Assembly (NCBI GenBank): GCA_000499405.2
Contig: HG738137.1
Span: 4,774,001 to 4,838,000 of the forward strand
Source of the DNA: Onchocerca volvulus
Taxonomy: Eukaryota > Nematoda > Chromadorea > Rhabditida > Onchocercidae
Reading direction: 5' to 3'
DNA: 64,000 nt
Each line of letters opens with the position of its first letter. Within the stretch, counting starts at the first letter, position 1. The notes beneath the pieces are model-generated. The model was given only the letters and a program-made list of their open reading frames with translations, did no database searches and was not told the origin of the DNA. Both the position numbers and the translations under genes were made by a program. Shown one piece after another: positions 14,329 through 26,800 of this stretch.

Positions 14329-15574
14329 ATGGAGCATGATGCTGCAGGTCATCCTGTGCAGTTCTCTCAAACAATGAAACGCATACGTGGAGTAGTCTTA
14401 TTTTTTCTTTTTTTCATAAGTTTATAAAATGTTATATTATGCGGAATAAGAGAACTTAATCCTGGTATCATTTGCTATTACTACAAGTTCAGTTTTTTAT
14501 CCATATGCTGACAGTTGTAGAGTTCTTGGTACTGGGGTAATATGTCGTGGAGAGATGCGGAAAAAGTACTGATGAATCAACTGCCAGGAACCTATCTTGT
14601 ACGAGATTCAGCTAGTGACCGTTATATTTTCACTATATCATATCGAACCAAACATTCTGTTCATCATACACGTCTTGCACAACATGGTGGAAATTTTTGT
14701 CTTGGAGGTAATTTAATTCTTTTAACATAATTAATTAAAATGTAGTACTAAGAGAAGTTGCCGAAATTTCGATTACCATTATAAATAAATTATGAAATCA
14801 TTTTGGCAGTTGATTCAAAGAAATGGTTGGGTAGCTATGCCTTCCTTTTTGTTGTCTGTATTCGACGTGCAGTTGCATATCAAGTACAGTTGTATTGCAT
14901 TGAATTTCTGAGAATTTCGGAAATTTTCGAACGTAATCTGTGGAAATTAAAGGATCATTGTGGTAAAGTTCATAATGAACTTAAAATTTCTTTTTATTTT
15001 CAATTTGAAAAAAAAAAAGAAAATTCTATAATTCCAGAAAAAATTGGACTTAACATGAAGTTGCTGGAGGTTAAGTGAATACCATGTAGTAAACATGTTT
15101 GACTTAGATTCTATAGAATCTTTTTTAATCACTGCTTGAGCGAGTAATTATTTTCCCTTTTCTGAACATACACAACTCTTGCACTCATTATTTTAGGCAT
15201 TTATCACTTTGAATATTCTATCTCCTCACCATATTCTAAAATTTAGAATACAAATTGTTTTAGGACCAAATTCATTGGTGAAAGCGAATTCGTTGGTTTC
15301 GTTCATCGAAAATTCGTTGCAGAGTTGTGGCAAGAGGAGAATCTGCATGTTGATGCACCCAAAAAGTGATAGCACAGGAATCGAGATTCTTGAATTAAAT
15401 CACCTGCTACATCGGCATGAACTTCTACCATCTTTGAAATATTTGTGTAGAGTGGTCATACGTAATTGTGTTGAGAAGGAGCTACTTGCATGTTTACCTT
15501 TGCCACCAAACATGATTTATTACTTAAAAGATCCTAAATATTTCGTCCCTTCTTGTGTACATCAAGAGTTCTAG
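14329..15574 (+). CDS. SOCS6/7-like adaptor: SH2 domain plus SOCS box
   Basis: Suppressor-of-cytokine-signalling proteins bind phosphotyrosine through SH2 and recruit elongin BC/cullin-5 through the SOCS box. Exons 14521-14707 and 15264-15574 join in phase through GG|P. They encode SSWYWGNMSWRDAEKVL, the SH2 FLVR-type motif TYLVRDSASDRYIF and HHTRLAQHGGNF. The SOCS box follows: HELLPSLKYLCRVVIRN, then LPLPPNMIYYL. The WYWG, DRYIF and VHHTR signatures fit SOCS6/7 better than CISH or SOCS1-3. A preceding exon ends at 14391 (phase 0) and contains an ATG at 14329 (MEHDAAGH), giving about 186 residues. Further 5' exons are possible because SOCS6/7 proteins usually have long N-termini and this frame is open back to an acceptor at about 14298. 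The phosphotyrosine-binding arginine is present (LVRDS). The open frame at 14803-15078 lies in the intron and is excluded by the join. Confidence 0.85.
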
Positions 15575-16570
15575 AATTCCCAAGTTAATACGAAGATTTA
15601 AGTTACAAGAGGCATTCCTTTGTGAATTCTAACTTCGTGATTTTTTCTACCTTTTCTTTTTTCTCACTCTTCCAGCATCCCCTTACCACTAGCAACTTAT
15701 ATCACCGTTCTTGTTATCCTCTAAATAATGCAGAACTTCAATTTATAAATCGAACTAATCTTTATGTTCAAATATATATTTTTTAGTTCATGTCACACTT
15801 ACATTTTATAACTCCATTTCCTGTTATTTCCGAAGCTGCAAGCTAGTGGAATATGGAATATCCGTAACAGTTAGTACATATGATCATTTGTTGGAATTTG
15901 TACATATTATAATATAATGTTATTTCTAATTTTTTATTCATTCCAATATATAATCAAGTTTTGATCATGAAATGAGTCTTCATCTCATGCTTCATGCGAA
16001 AGCTATTGGAAAATTGGTAGGATCCCGGTGAACAATAGTCTTGGATATCTTAGAAATAAATAAAGCATTGTCTTTGGGGAATTAAGGTAACACTGGATGT
16101 AAGGAAATCCGACCGAATCTTATACTTCTTGTGAATTGAAAAAATTTAGTACATTCGGCATATTTTCTTCCATTTTTGTTACATTTTTTACGTGCAACAC
16201 AATTTGTATTTTATATTTGAAAACCCATAAATTTCATTTTAGTTATGCTGGTGATTTCTTATTTTTATGTAAAAGTATTAATAGAAATAGTAATTATGGA
16301 TTCATCTTCTCGTATGTTTCTTTTTAGAATTACTTTGTTTTTATGCAATGAATATCGATAATTCTTGTCAGTGTATTAACTTTGCTTTTTTTAAATCCAT
16401 TAAGCGTAACATTTGGAAGTTTTTTTTGTGCTGTTTCTGGTATTATTTGATTCTAATTTAAAGCATGCATGGCTCTACAAAATTTATAGTCTGCATGCAG
16501 TTGATTAAATTATTCCAGATATTGAAGAATAGTAGGTCCCTGTTACTTCTCTGATCTGTACATATAAAGA
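15575..16570. other. Intergenic spacer, SOCS gene to GTPBP3
   Basis: AT-rich 3' flank of the SOCS gene and 5' flank of GTPBP3. I found no domain-bearing frame, repeat or RNA gene. A short hydrophobic frame at 16136-16327 is not supported. Confidence 0.4.
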
Positions 16571-19500
16571 ATGATTGAAACATATGTGGCATTGAAGTAT
16601 CTGAAGCGTTGGTCCTCCATATTTGCTTTGAGTTCGGGTACATTACCTGCTGCCATATCAGTCATCCGAGTTTCCGGTTGGTCCATCTAATTTTCTGGAG
16701 CTTTTTTTCAAATACTTTATTTGTAATATTCTTAGCTAATAGCATATTTTTCACATTTCATATGAAATTTCTCTAAAAATAGGAAAAGAAAGTTTGCGAT
16801 GTCTGAAGGAACTTACGGGTCGGGAAAAAATTCTACCTAATCAGTTATTTTATGCGAACATTCGACGAAATGGAGAACTTATTGACCGAGGCATGGCGGT
16901 CTTTCTATCAGGTTACTTTATATTTTTTATTGAGGAGCAAAAAGCAACTATAGTCATATGCTATTTTATTTTGCAGCAGAAAAGATTTGTTCAAGCAAAT
17001 TTCATGTTGCGTTGTTTTCTTTTCATAGATTCGTTCTGTTAGATCTTCTTGTGATTTCTTACTTCAAAAAATTGAAGTTATGCTCGAAATAACAAATGCT
17101 ATAAATATAAATAGGAATTATACATAACTAATCATGATTATATTTGCTGTAAAAATTTTTCCAAAAACTAATGATAGAAATAATGATCTAAAAGAAACTC
17201 TATTAAACTAAGCTAAACTGACAATAGACCAGACCAATAATTTGTATTGTTTATGTTGCTTAGGTCCAAAAACATCAACTGGTGAAGATATGGCTGAATT
17301 CTATGTTCACGGTAGTCGAGCAGTTGTTGATTGTATGTTGAACACATTAGCGCAGTTTGATAACATGCAACCTGCAAAGGCTGGAGAATTTACGAAAAGG
17401 TGAGATAAGGTAACAAACCTTCTTTACTTTATTGTTTGGCTCTTCAATTTTATCGGCATATTGTAAATTTTCTTTGTTAAATATAATTTGCTTCTATTTC
17501 TAATTTCAAATTCAATTTTTACAGAGCTTTTTTCAATGGAAAAATGACGTTGCATGAAGTACAATCGCTTGCGCATCTTTTGAATGCACGAACACAACGC
17601 CAACGACGTCTAGCTTTATGCATGAATACTTTAGGCAAGTAAATTGCTTATATTCAGAATTACTAATGGTAATGGTTATGCAGTGGTAATACTATTCTTA
17701 CAGATAAAGCGATGGAAGGTATAAGGAAGCAACTTATCGAAGTTCGTGCTTCCGTTGAAGCATCGATTGATTTTGGAGATGATGTTAAATTTCAGTGGGA
17801 AAATATTCGATTTACAGTCAGTTCAATAATTAACGAATTGAGCAGCATCCAAGAACAGATGCATCGAGGAACATTGATTAATGAAGGCTTAAAAATCGTT
17901 ATTCTGGGGCAAACAAATGTGGGAAAAAGCAGCTTATTCAATCGTATAGGTATGCTTTCACTTCCTTTTCTTGAGAATTTATTTAATAAATATGCTTTTG
18001 TATAAATGAATTAAATATTTGTAGCGAATCGAGACATGGCTATAGTGTCAGACATTGAGGGAACGACTCGTGACTCACTGGAAGTAACAGTTCAATTTTC
18101 TTCTCTCCCAGTGACCATTATCGATACTGCAGGAATCCGTGAAATTCCCTTGGATTCTCTTGAAGCAGAGGGCATCCAAAGGACACTGGCAAGGTTGTTC
18201 ACTTTTGTAATTCAACAAACTATAGCTATAATGGGTCATGTACAGAAAAAATATTACTTTTACATCGTATTTTCATGTGATTATCTCAGGCACAATAAAA
18301 TGAGTCACGAAAAATATCTCACCCATTTTTTTTTTCTTGCTATTAGTTTCAAAATAATAGGTAATATGAAGATAATCAATTTAATGAAACTGATATCATA
18401 GAAATAAACCTTCAAGTACGCAATGGTGCCATTATTTTATATTATCTTATATAATCGGTTTTTTGTTCCTTTTACTTATGATCAAGTGTGTTAAAACTGC
18501 TAAAATTTTAAATTAAAAAAAATTTATGAAAATGATATATGTACTTTGGGCATTACTTCACATTAGCTGGAACATAAATTGAAATGTAAAAATAATCCAT
18601 AAAAATTAATTTGTTCTAAAATTAAGGGAAAACTAAATATGATATAAAGAAATATCTATTTATAGAGCGAAGGAGGCCAATATTGTGATTGTAGTAATAG
18701 ACAGTAATGTATGCAAGGATTTCGAAACAGAAGTGCGTTTAGTGCTTTCTCGATGTAATCTCAAAGAAGATATACCGGTTTTTGTTGCTCTGAATAAATG
18801 CGATTTATGTAGCATTCCGAATGGTTTACATCTTCCATGGCCTACTGTTAGTATATCATGCATTTCTGGTGCAGGAATCACTTCACTGGTGAGTCTTCAT
18901 TTCGGTACAATCTTATGTAATGGCTTGTTTTTTTTTTTTTTTCCTTACATTTAAAGTATACTCCAATAAATTTGGTGAGAAATAGTTAAAAACCATTTCT
19001 GACCTACGGTATGTTCATCTCTTTTTGGACTATGGATATTATCCGTTGTTTCTGTTCACTTTTAATTTGTTTACTTTTAGCTTGGAATTATTTGTGAGCA
19101 CATCAATCAGTTGTGTCCAATGTCTGATGATAGCGCTCTTCTCAGCAATCAAATTCATCAGTTATTGATCAAGGAATCCATTTTTATCCTTGAAAAGGTA
19201 TTTAATTGTTTTGATCGCAGTCCTTAGTTTCTTCTTTTTCAAGGACTTCAAATGAGAAATATTACAAAACAATCCCGACTTGTGCAATCGACCAAGTTTT
19301 TTATTGTCTTGATATTTCTTAATAAAGCAATTTGCACATAAGTAAGCCTTTGATAACTCATGGTCCTTATCAAAATAGGAGTTAGCAACCATAATTTTAT
19401 TTGAGTTTGAGTTTAAGACTCGTTTTTTATTTTTAATTATTCAAGGCACTGAAAGCGAGAGACGTTGCGATTGTAGCAGAACTGTTACGTGATGCATCAG

Positions 19501-19583
19501 ATCACGTTAGCGAGATGACAGGTGCAGTAGTAAACGAACAAATTCTTGACCAAATATTTTCCTCATTTTGTATTGGGAAATGA
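16571..19583 (+). CDS. GTPBP3: Mitochondrial tRNA-modification GTPase (GTPBP3 / MnmE / TrmE)
   Basis: With MTO1, this GTPase makes the tau-m5U34-type wobble modification of mitochondrial tRNAs. Nine exons (16571-16676, 16783-16911, 17264-17399, 17525-17634, 17704-17949, 18025-18193, 18666-18888, 19081-19197, 19446-19583) join to 457 residues. The N-terminal folate-binding region shows [15 protein letters not shown] and [13 protein letters not shown], then [15 protein letters not shown]. The G domain follows: P-loop GQTNVGKSS, switch EGTTRD, DTAGIRE and NKCD. The C-terminus is FCIGK, with the invariant cysteine needed for the modification chemistry. The start [14 protein letters not shown] is short and basic, plausible as a mitochondrial presequence. 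The intron after 17634 begins GCAAGT instead of GT; only this join keeps the frame and the family sequence NTLDKAME. AATAAA at about 19654 is a likely polyadenylation signal. Confidence 0.93.
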
Positions 19584-20839
19584 AATAATGTAAGTCGTAC
19601 ATAACCGATTATCTAGAACTAGCGCCATATTGTTAAGCATTTTGTGTCCTGTAAATAAAGTCTCCTTTTTTATTATTTCTGGAACTTTTTGATTTATAAA
19701 ATGTTCTCTATCATCAAACTTCAGTTTTAGAAAGTCGAATTGAAGTTTCGGAAAATTTGATTACTCCTTTCAAATTCGAGGTTTTAACTTACATGCATAA
19801 ATGAATGAAGTGTTTCTCCGATCGTTTAACTAGTTCTTATTGAGGTCAAATAGAAGAATCATAAGTAAAATACCAGTGTCAATATGCTGCGCCCAGCGAT
19901 CCGCTAGGATATGGTAACTACAGTACATAATGGGAAATATCAGAAACTGCTTGCAGTTATAATTCTGCCTTATCGCTTACCATCAAATGGCTTCCTGCTA
20001 CTTAAAAATTATGCTGTGATTTCCATTTAAGAAATTGATAAATACAGCATTTAGAGTTGGCTGCAGTGGATTCCTTGACACAACAAGCTTAAATGTAAGA
20101 CTAAAAAAGGACGGAAAAGCAAGAACTGCAAGATTATTACGAGAAAGAAAGGGAAAAAAGGAAAGCAGAATGTACAGAAAAAAAAAACAAAGACAGAAGC
20201 AAATATATAATATTTTATATTCAGTTGTCTTTCTTAAGTATACATTCTCTTTTTAAGTTGAACTATTAATTTAGAGTTCAACTTAAAAAGAGAATGTATA
20301 CTTAAGGAAGACAACTTGATATAAAATATGTACTTGCTTCTGTCTTAATTCTTTTTCTAACTGTGCATTTTACATTCCTTTTTTCTCTTTCTTTCCAATA
20401 ATAATCTTGCAGTCTTCCTTTTCCCGTTCTTGTTTAGGTCTTACATTCAAGCTTGTTGTGTAAAGGAATTCATTGCAGCCAACTCTAAATGACATAACTT
20501 TTGTGGTGAGTATTTTGGTTTTTATAATTTTAATTAGAAATTTTGGAAGCCAATTTCGACTGTGATAGAAATATTTTATTCAAATAATGAAATCTGAAAG
20601 TAACTTCAGAAAGTTGCATATTGCAAAATGTGAATGTGTGATACTTCAAAGTCATAAAATTCATTAAGTTTGCAATATTAGTGTTTCTTCACTTTTCACC
20701 CTAAATTCTATGAAGACAACAAGAAATAGGAAAATTTGGACATAGAGTTTCAAGAAGAAGGAGTAACTGACAAATAATAAAATATGCAGTCGAGGCAGCA
20801 ACAAAGAATGAATTCACAAAAGAGATCGGACAAAAGAGG
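19584..20839. other. Convergent spacer between GTPBP3 and the SPD-5-like gene
   Basis: Both flanking genes end here. The spacer contains a polyadenylation signal for GTPBP3 and a long inverted repeat (20047-20491). I see no gene. A lysine-rich frame at 20035-20256 is simply one arm of the repeat. Confidence 0.6.
20047..20491. repeat. Long inverted repeat (foldback/MITE-like element 1)
   Basis: Two arms of about 215 bases are inverted copies of each other, separated by roughly ten bases near 20265-20275. The outer ends read CATTTAGAGTTGGCTGCA (left) and its complement at 20474-20491. The inner ends pair GTTGTCTTTCTTAAGTATAC with its near-complement at about 20294-20317. Mismatches and small indels throughout the arms suggest an old insertion. 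There is no coding capacity for a transposase. A non-autonomous DNA transposon of the foldback/MITE class is the simplest reading. Confidence 0.85.
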
Positions 20840-23800
20840 CTACTTGTAGTTTTTTGCACTTATTGTATTTCGTGAACGGCTCCCTGCGCGACGTACTTCG
20901 CGCGTTGTTGCCTTCATTGCTTTACCAATTTCGTTCATTTCGCGCAATATCTGTTCGCACATTTCCCTCGAATTAGGCTGCAACTGATTTGAGATTGAAA
21001 TTGAATTTTCAGAAAAAATTTCGATTTTTTTGCAAATCTTGATTGTTAAGCACTAGAGAATTTTTTATCTAGTTTTTACAAAAATATTCACGTTAAATGC
21101 TTATATACTAGAAAAAATCAAAAATTTTAATTAAAACCCACCAGTTTACTTAATCGTTCATGAGCTCTTTGTAACAAAATCTTAGCATCAGCGAGTACTG
21201 CTTGTAAACGCTCATTTTCTAATTGAAGCGCTTCCATCTGAAAATTTCCAGATTTGTGAAAAACAATTTTAAGACAATTGGGCACGGACCTTGAAAAAAC
21301 AAATGAACAAAAGAGTGTCAGCATGGATATCTAAATTCATTTTCTAAAATGGTCAACAAAATGATCATGAACAACAGTATATTTGGAAAAGAATTTATCT
21401 TCTGCCTCAAAATAAAGATTTAAAAAAAAAAGATTACCGGAGCAACATTTTCTTTAGTTTTCTCATAGTGTTGTGAACGCTTGCGAAGCCAATCAATTTG
21501 AAGTCGTAATGATCTCATATTCGATAGCACTTCCAAAACTTCTGCATTATGCAGAAACTTCTTGAATGAATTTCAGTGAAATATGGCTTTTCAGCGAAAA
21601 ACTTCCTTTTCTAGCCAAAAATATTACAACCATATAATAACAAAACTTACTGGTCTATTTGAAATGACTTTAAGCTTTTGAACAACTTGATCGGCCTCAT
21701 TGAATAGTGCTCGCATGTCAACCGATACCAGCTCTAAAAAACCAATTCCATCACTTCCTTTGCCAATTTTGTGAAATTCAATATTTTTGAAGAGCTCTTA
21801 CCATTTTGTGATCCATTTGCAGTGATGAAAGAGGAAGTACCCAATTCATCATTGTTTGATCTTGAACTTTCAGTTCTAGTCCTGAAGAAATATCAAGTAC
21901 TAAAATCTTATTCTATAAACAATATTTACAGACAACTTATTTGATTTACACGAATTCCTCCACTCTTTTTTCCTATTAGTGAATTTTTGTACACACTGGT
22001 CTACTTGTCCTTCATACAAAAGTGCTACAGACTGCAATTTACTCTATATGAACAAAGCTTGGCATTTCAATCATATTCTTAATCGAAAATTAACTAACAT
22101 ATCTGAGTAATTTGCAAAAGGTGCAAAAATTAACTTACTGTTGAGAATTCTGTTGTTCTTCAGGAATAATCGACTGCAACTTGGCTCTATCTGAGGTTAT
22201 CTTATCTCGAAGTTCATTCAACCCATCTGATAAGCTTTTCAAAATTCGGGCATATGTGTGATAAAGGTGATTCAAATCGATTGATTTATAAGAAATCCTA
22301 AATATTTTTGTCATATAAAATAATAAATAATATAATTCAATTGAAATTACGAATGTTAAATTCTTGACTTAATATAACCAAATTCGAATATTAATTTCTA
22401 AATTTGTGAGGCAATCTGCCTCTTATCTGTGATGCAATTTGCCTTGGACTTTGAATTTTTGTGATGCAATCTGCCTCTTATCCTCATTAACATTATTTCC
22501 TGCTTTCTATTTGCAAAATCTCTATCTTCTGAAGGTGGAAAACAATTTAATGATATAAAAACATGCAATAAAGAGAAGGTTGCAAATTCTTGCTGAAACA
22601 GGAAAAAATTATAGAAAAATATTTACTCGGAGTCAATTACATCCTCGTCACTCCACTGCGCTGCTAATGCATACATTCGTTTCGTAAATGAAGAAAGTGT
22701 TTTTGCCTTATTAGTTAATTCTACAAAATCGTGTGAAGACAAAAGAGTCATAGTACCAGTCGTCTGGAATAATAAAACATTTTTATTGATGCTTCATTAA
22801 ATTTTTAATAAGATAACCTTAAGATCATCGAATTTTTACCTTATGAAATTCCGCTCTTAAAAATAATTTTAAAAAAATTTTATTCCATATTATTCACCAG
22901 TGTATATCGCTCAGAATGCTGTCTCTCGGAGATAGAACTACAATTTGGCTTTGAAGTCAATTCTTCGTGTTTCGCTTCGACATTCATCAGCATATTTGTT
23001 AATCTCTCATTCTACAAAAAAAACCATGACCAGTAAAAAGATCACTGGTGATATAGAAAGCATGTGTTTAAAGAATTATAAATGAGCTATAAGAATGTAT
23101 TTACATTTTCCTTAACATAACTGTTTTCGGATTTCAAACGCTGTAAATCTCTTTCCATCATTTTAGCCGACTCCCTTTCCGATAGTATTTGCTGCTGAAG
23201 AGTTAATAACTTCTGCTTGGCTTCATCATACTCCGCCTGAAATTAAAAAAAGAAAAAAAAAAAAAAAGAAAAAAAAAATGTTCTTCGCAAAAACTTGCCA
23301 ATGCATGATGCTTCTTCTTGAATTTTTTGAAAAAACTCCAAATTACAATGAACAAGACTGCATCTCTTTTTTCACCAAATCAATCAAAACAAAATCCCAA
23401 AAATATGCAAATATGAAATTGTATAAAACTAATTGCATATAATACAAATAAGATTTAGCGAGTGAGAAAAATGAACACTGTGATATACAGAAACCTAAAT
23501 CAAAGAAACAGCACCATTAATTATAAATGATTAAAGAAACAGAAAATTTGATCATCATAAAATTGATGAAAAATATACTGTCTTACTTCAAGATAAGTAT
23601 TTTGATCAGACAATCCACGACATTTTGTATTGATGGCATCGCGACTTCTTTCACATAAATCCAAATCTTGTTGAAGCTTAATCATTCGATTCCTTAAATC
23701 AGCAATATACTGGCTGATTTTAGTGAATTCCTCAAGATCTGTTCCAATTTGAGAAAGCTGTAAAAATAAAACCCTGTTAGAGACTTGATTCTTCAAGATC

Positions 23801-26800
23801 AAAATATAAAGCAACATAATCTTTAATGCTATTTACTATTAATAGAGCGAATTCAGTTAGATATGTCACAACGATTTTCGATCAAATTACCTGAGCCAAC
23901 GCTCTTATTTCCGCATTTGCTTCTTCTATAATCGGTTTGTCAACTTGCTCCACAACAATTCCCAAATTTTCTTTCATAGCACTAATGAGCTGACACATTT
24001 TGTTATCTAATTCAATAATCTCCTGCAATATAAACATGTTGCTTCAAAAATTATTCTGTATTCACTTGTGAGAAAAATAAAAAACTTACATTTCTGTAAT
24101 GAGCCAGTTCATTGTTACGAGATAACAGTTGGTCTTTATAATCTTCAATATCAATATTAAGTTTCTGAAAAAGCAACTGATGAAGAATATGCAAATTTAA
24201 TTTCACAATATTCTTGAATATTCCGATATCTTCCCTTTTTTCTTAAGATATATTTAAATACAAACACTAGAGTTCAAATTTTTGATATGAAATACTATTT
24301 TGATTGACAGTGAAATCAATAACCGTATGATGCAATATCAACATATTTCAAGATGTAATAACAGAAATTTCAATTTACGTACACAGAAACAACAATGCCT
24401 CGGTTATGATTACAGAAAAATGTTTGCGAAGATAATAATCATGAATGAACTACGAAAAAGAGAAGAAAGGATAATCTGCTGCATAGCAGTGTTTCCTGTA
24501 GCAGATTATTGTTTTTTACCCAAAAATGTATACTTTGAAATTAAACAATACAGCAAATTACCTTAATCGATTCATCTTTTGTTTTCAAAGTGTGAGTAAG
24601 TCCTGCAACTTGAGTTTCTAATTCACGACATTTCACAGTCATTTGATCTCTTAGTTGTTTCACTTCAGCTTCTCTCGCAGCAGCAATAGATTCCTTCGTT
24701 TTAATTTCATTTTGAAGTTCGTGCACTTTTTCATATTGTTCATCGTACTGCTGATTCTTGTACTGAAGCTGTATTTCCATATCTTTTACTGATGAAATCA
24801 TTTCATTTTCTTTTTCCACCATGTTTTTCTTCAATTCATCTAATTCATCGATTAGTTTCTGCTTTGATTCTTCCAAGTCAGTAACATGTGCTTGCAGCTT
24901 TTCATTAAGTTCCATGGCTTCATTTGTCTTCATCTTTTCGTTCGCTAAATCGGCATTTAATCGTCTGTAAGCTCTGTGAGCTCGTGAAAGAGCCGATGCA
25001 TTCTATAATAAATACTCTATTTATTCAGTTAAAAAGATAAATCGATACCATTACGGGAACCAGTTAAAACATTGAAAAACAAACTTGTTGATTTTCACTG
25101 GATGGTACTGATGATATACCAAAAGAACAATTCAATAACGAACGTTGCAAATGAGCAGACAAATTTCCGATGCTTTCTTCTGCGGCTACAAAACAAACAT
25201 TCCACCAATATTGAATTAATGAGTAAATTAAAGTTTCAATAGTTTTGTTGATTCTTACTATCAAATGACTTTATACACTCATTGTTTTTGATATTTTCAG
25301 TTTATTAGCTTTACTTGAAATACCTTCAATATCACGGCTAATGTCAACGGCTGTTGCTAACGAGTGATCAAGATCAATGCGAAGTGCTTCTATCTCGGCC
25401 AGTAGTTCTCTGCCTCGATCACCTGCACCCAATTCTTCGAGAAGAGTCTAAAAAAGTCATGATGCTAAATAAGAACTCACTTATCAAAGATCACGTTAAC
25501 ACACTGTCAGCGAACAAAAACAATTCCGTTTTGAACATAGAACGACACTGCATGCCGTAAACAACTATATTTAGATTCAGTGAAAAAACTCAGAAATTAA
25601 CTGTTAAATTTTTATTTAATTAACTAACTAATTGGCTGCTGGTGGCAACACTATTACTTAAGGTTCAACAAACCTGCAAAAAGTTAGCCGTACCCCGCAG
25701 TTTCTCGAATAAGCGAGCGCAAGCAGACTGCAAAACCGAAAGTTTTTTCTTAACTTCACCAAGATCTTCTGTTAGTACCAAAGATTTGCTCAAAAGATCA
25801 GCTGTCGATGTTATATTCAACTGAAAAAGCTCTTTTCACTGCATATGAGCAAGAAATTACTGGAAAATGATTGCGTTGGAAAAAAAAGTGTAAGCCAAAA
25901 ACGTCGCCAAGATCTATTACCATTTCAGAAGCTCCCATGCTTCGTGCAGTATCATTTAGCTCTTCTTTTGAATATCTCTCTCCAGAACCATTTACAGCAT
26001 CAAACAGAGCAAGTTTTCCTCCTAGTTCTTCCTCGTTTAAATCATCAGGAATGGTCTTATTTTGTGCTAAGAATGCTGCCAATTTTTCATTCTGAAAAAA
26101 GCGTAATTCAAAATCATATTATTAACCTTCTAACTTTACTACTGAGCATATAAAACTTGTTTTTATTTAATTTTTTTTTTCTTTGATTAAATAACTGGTT
26201 TTTTTAGCTTTCCCTTCTTTATCTAGTTTTTTAGAGACGTAAAATCTTAAAATCAAACTTAGGGGAATAATTTAGTCAAATTTCTAACAACTGATAATTT
26301 GAAATGAAATATGCCTTTCGAATAAAAAAGTACTGAAATTAATATCAGCTGGCAATTAAAACAGGGCTTTCACCTCACGTTCACAACGTTTCGTATTCCA
26401 TTCCGAGTTTTCATCTTCCACAAATGGCGTTTCGTTGGGTTCAATTTCGGATGTTAGATCGATATTTATAGCACCCCATTCAATTACTTTCTTTCGAATA
26501 GCATCATTCTCAATAGTAAACTATAAGGATTTTTAATATGCTCTTCACTAATCTTGAAATTTCAGCAGATATACTGATACAACAATAGTAAAAATTGACA
26601 AAAACATTTATTTGTTTCAATACTTTCATGCTGCGACGATACTGATAATATCACTTGATACAAAAGCACCCACCTCATTGATTTGATCTAGTATTCCTTG
26701 AGCAAACGGATTCAAATTCGGAATATTACGATGCAGCGGGCATGAATCATTCCCTTTCTTAATGGTAACAAAGATTATTTGAAAGTTCAAATATAAAAAA

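Noticed and set aside
14803..15078. Open frame between the two SOCS exons
   Set aside because: The SH2 coding sequence joins directly from 14707 to 15264 in phase, so this is intron.
20035..20256. Lysine/arginine-rich frame
   Set aside because: It coincides with the left arm of foldback element 1 and has no family resemblance.
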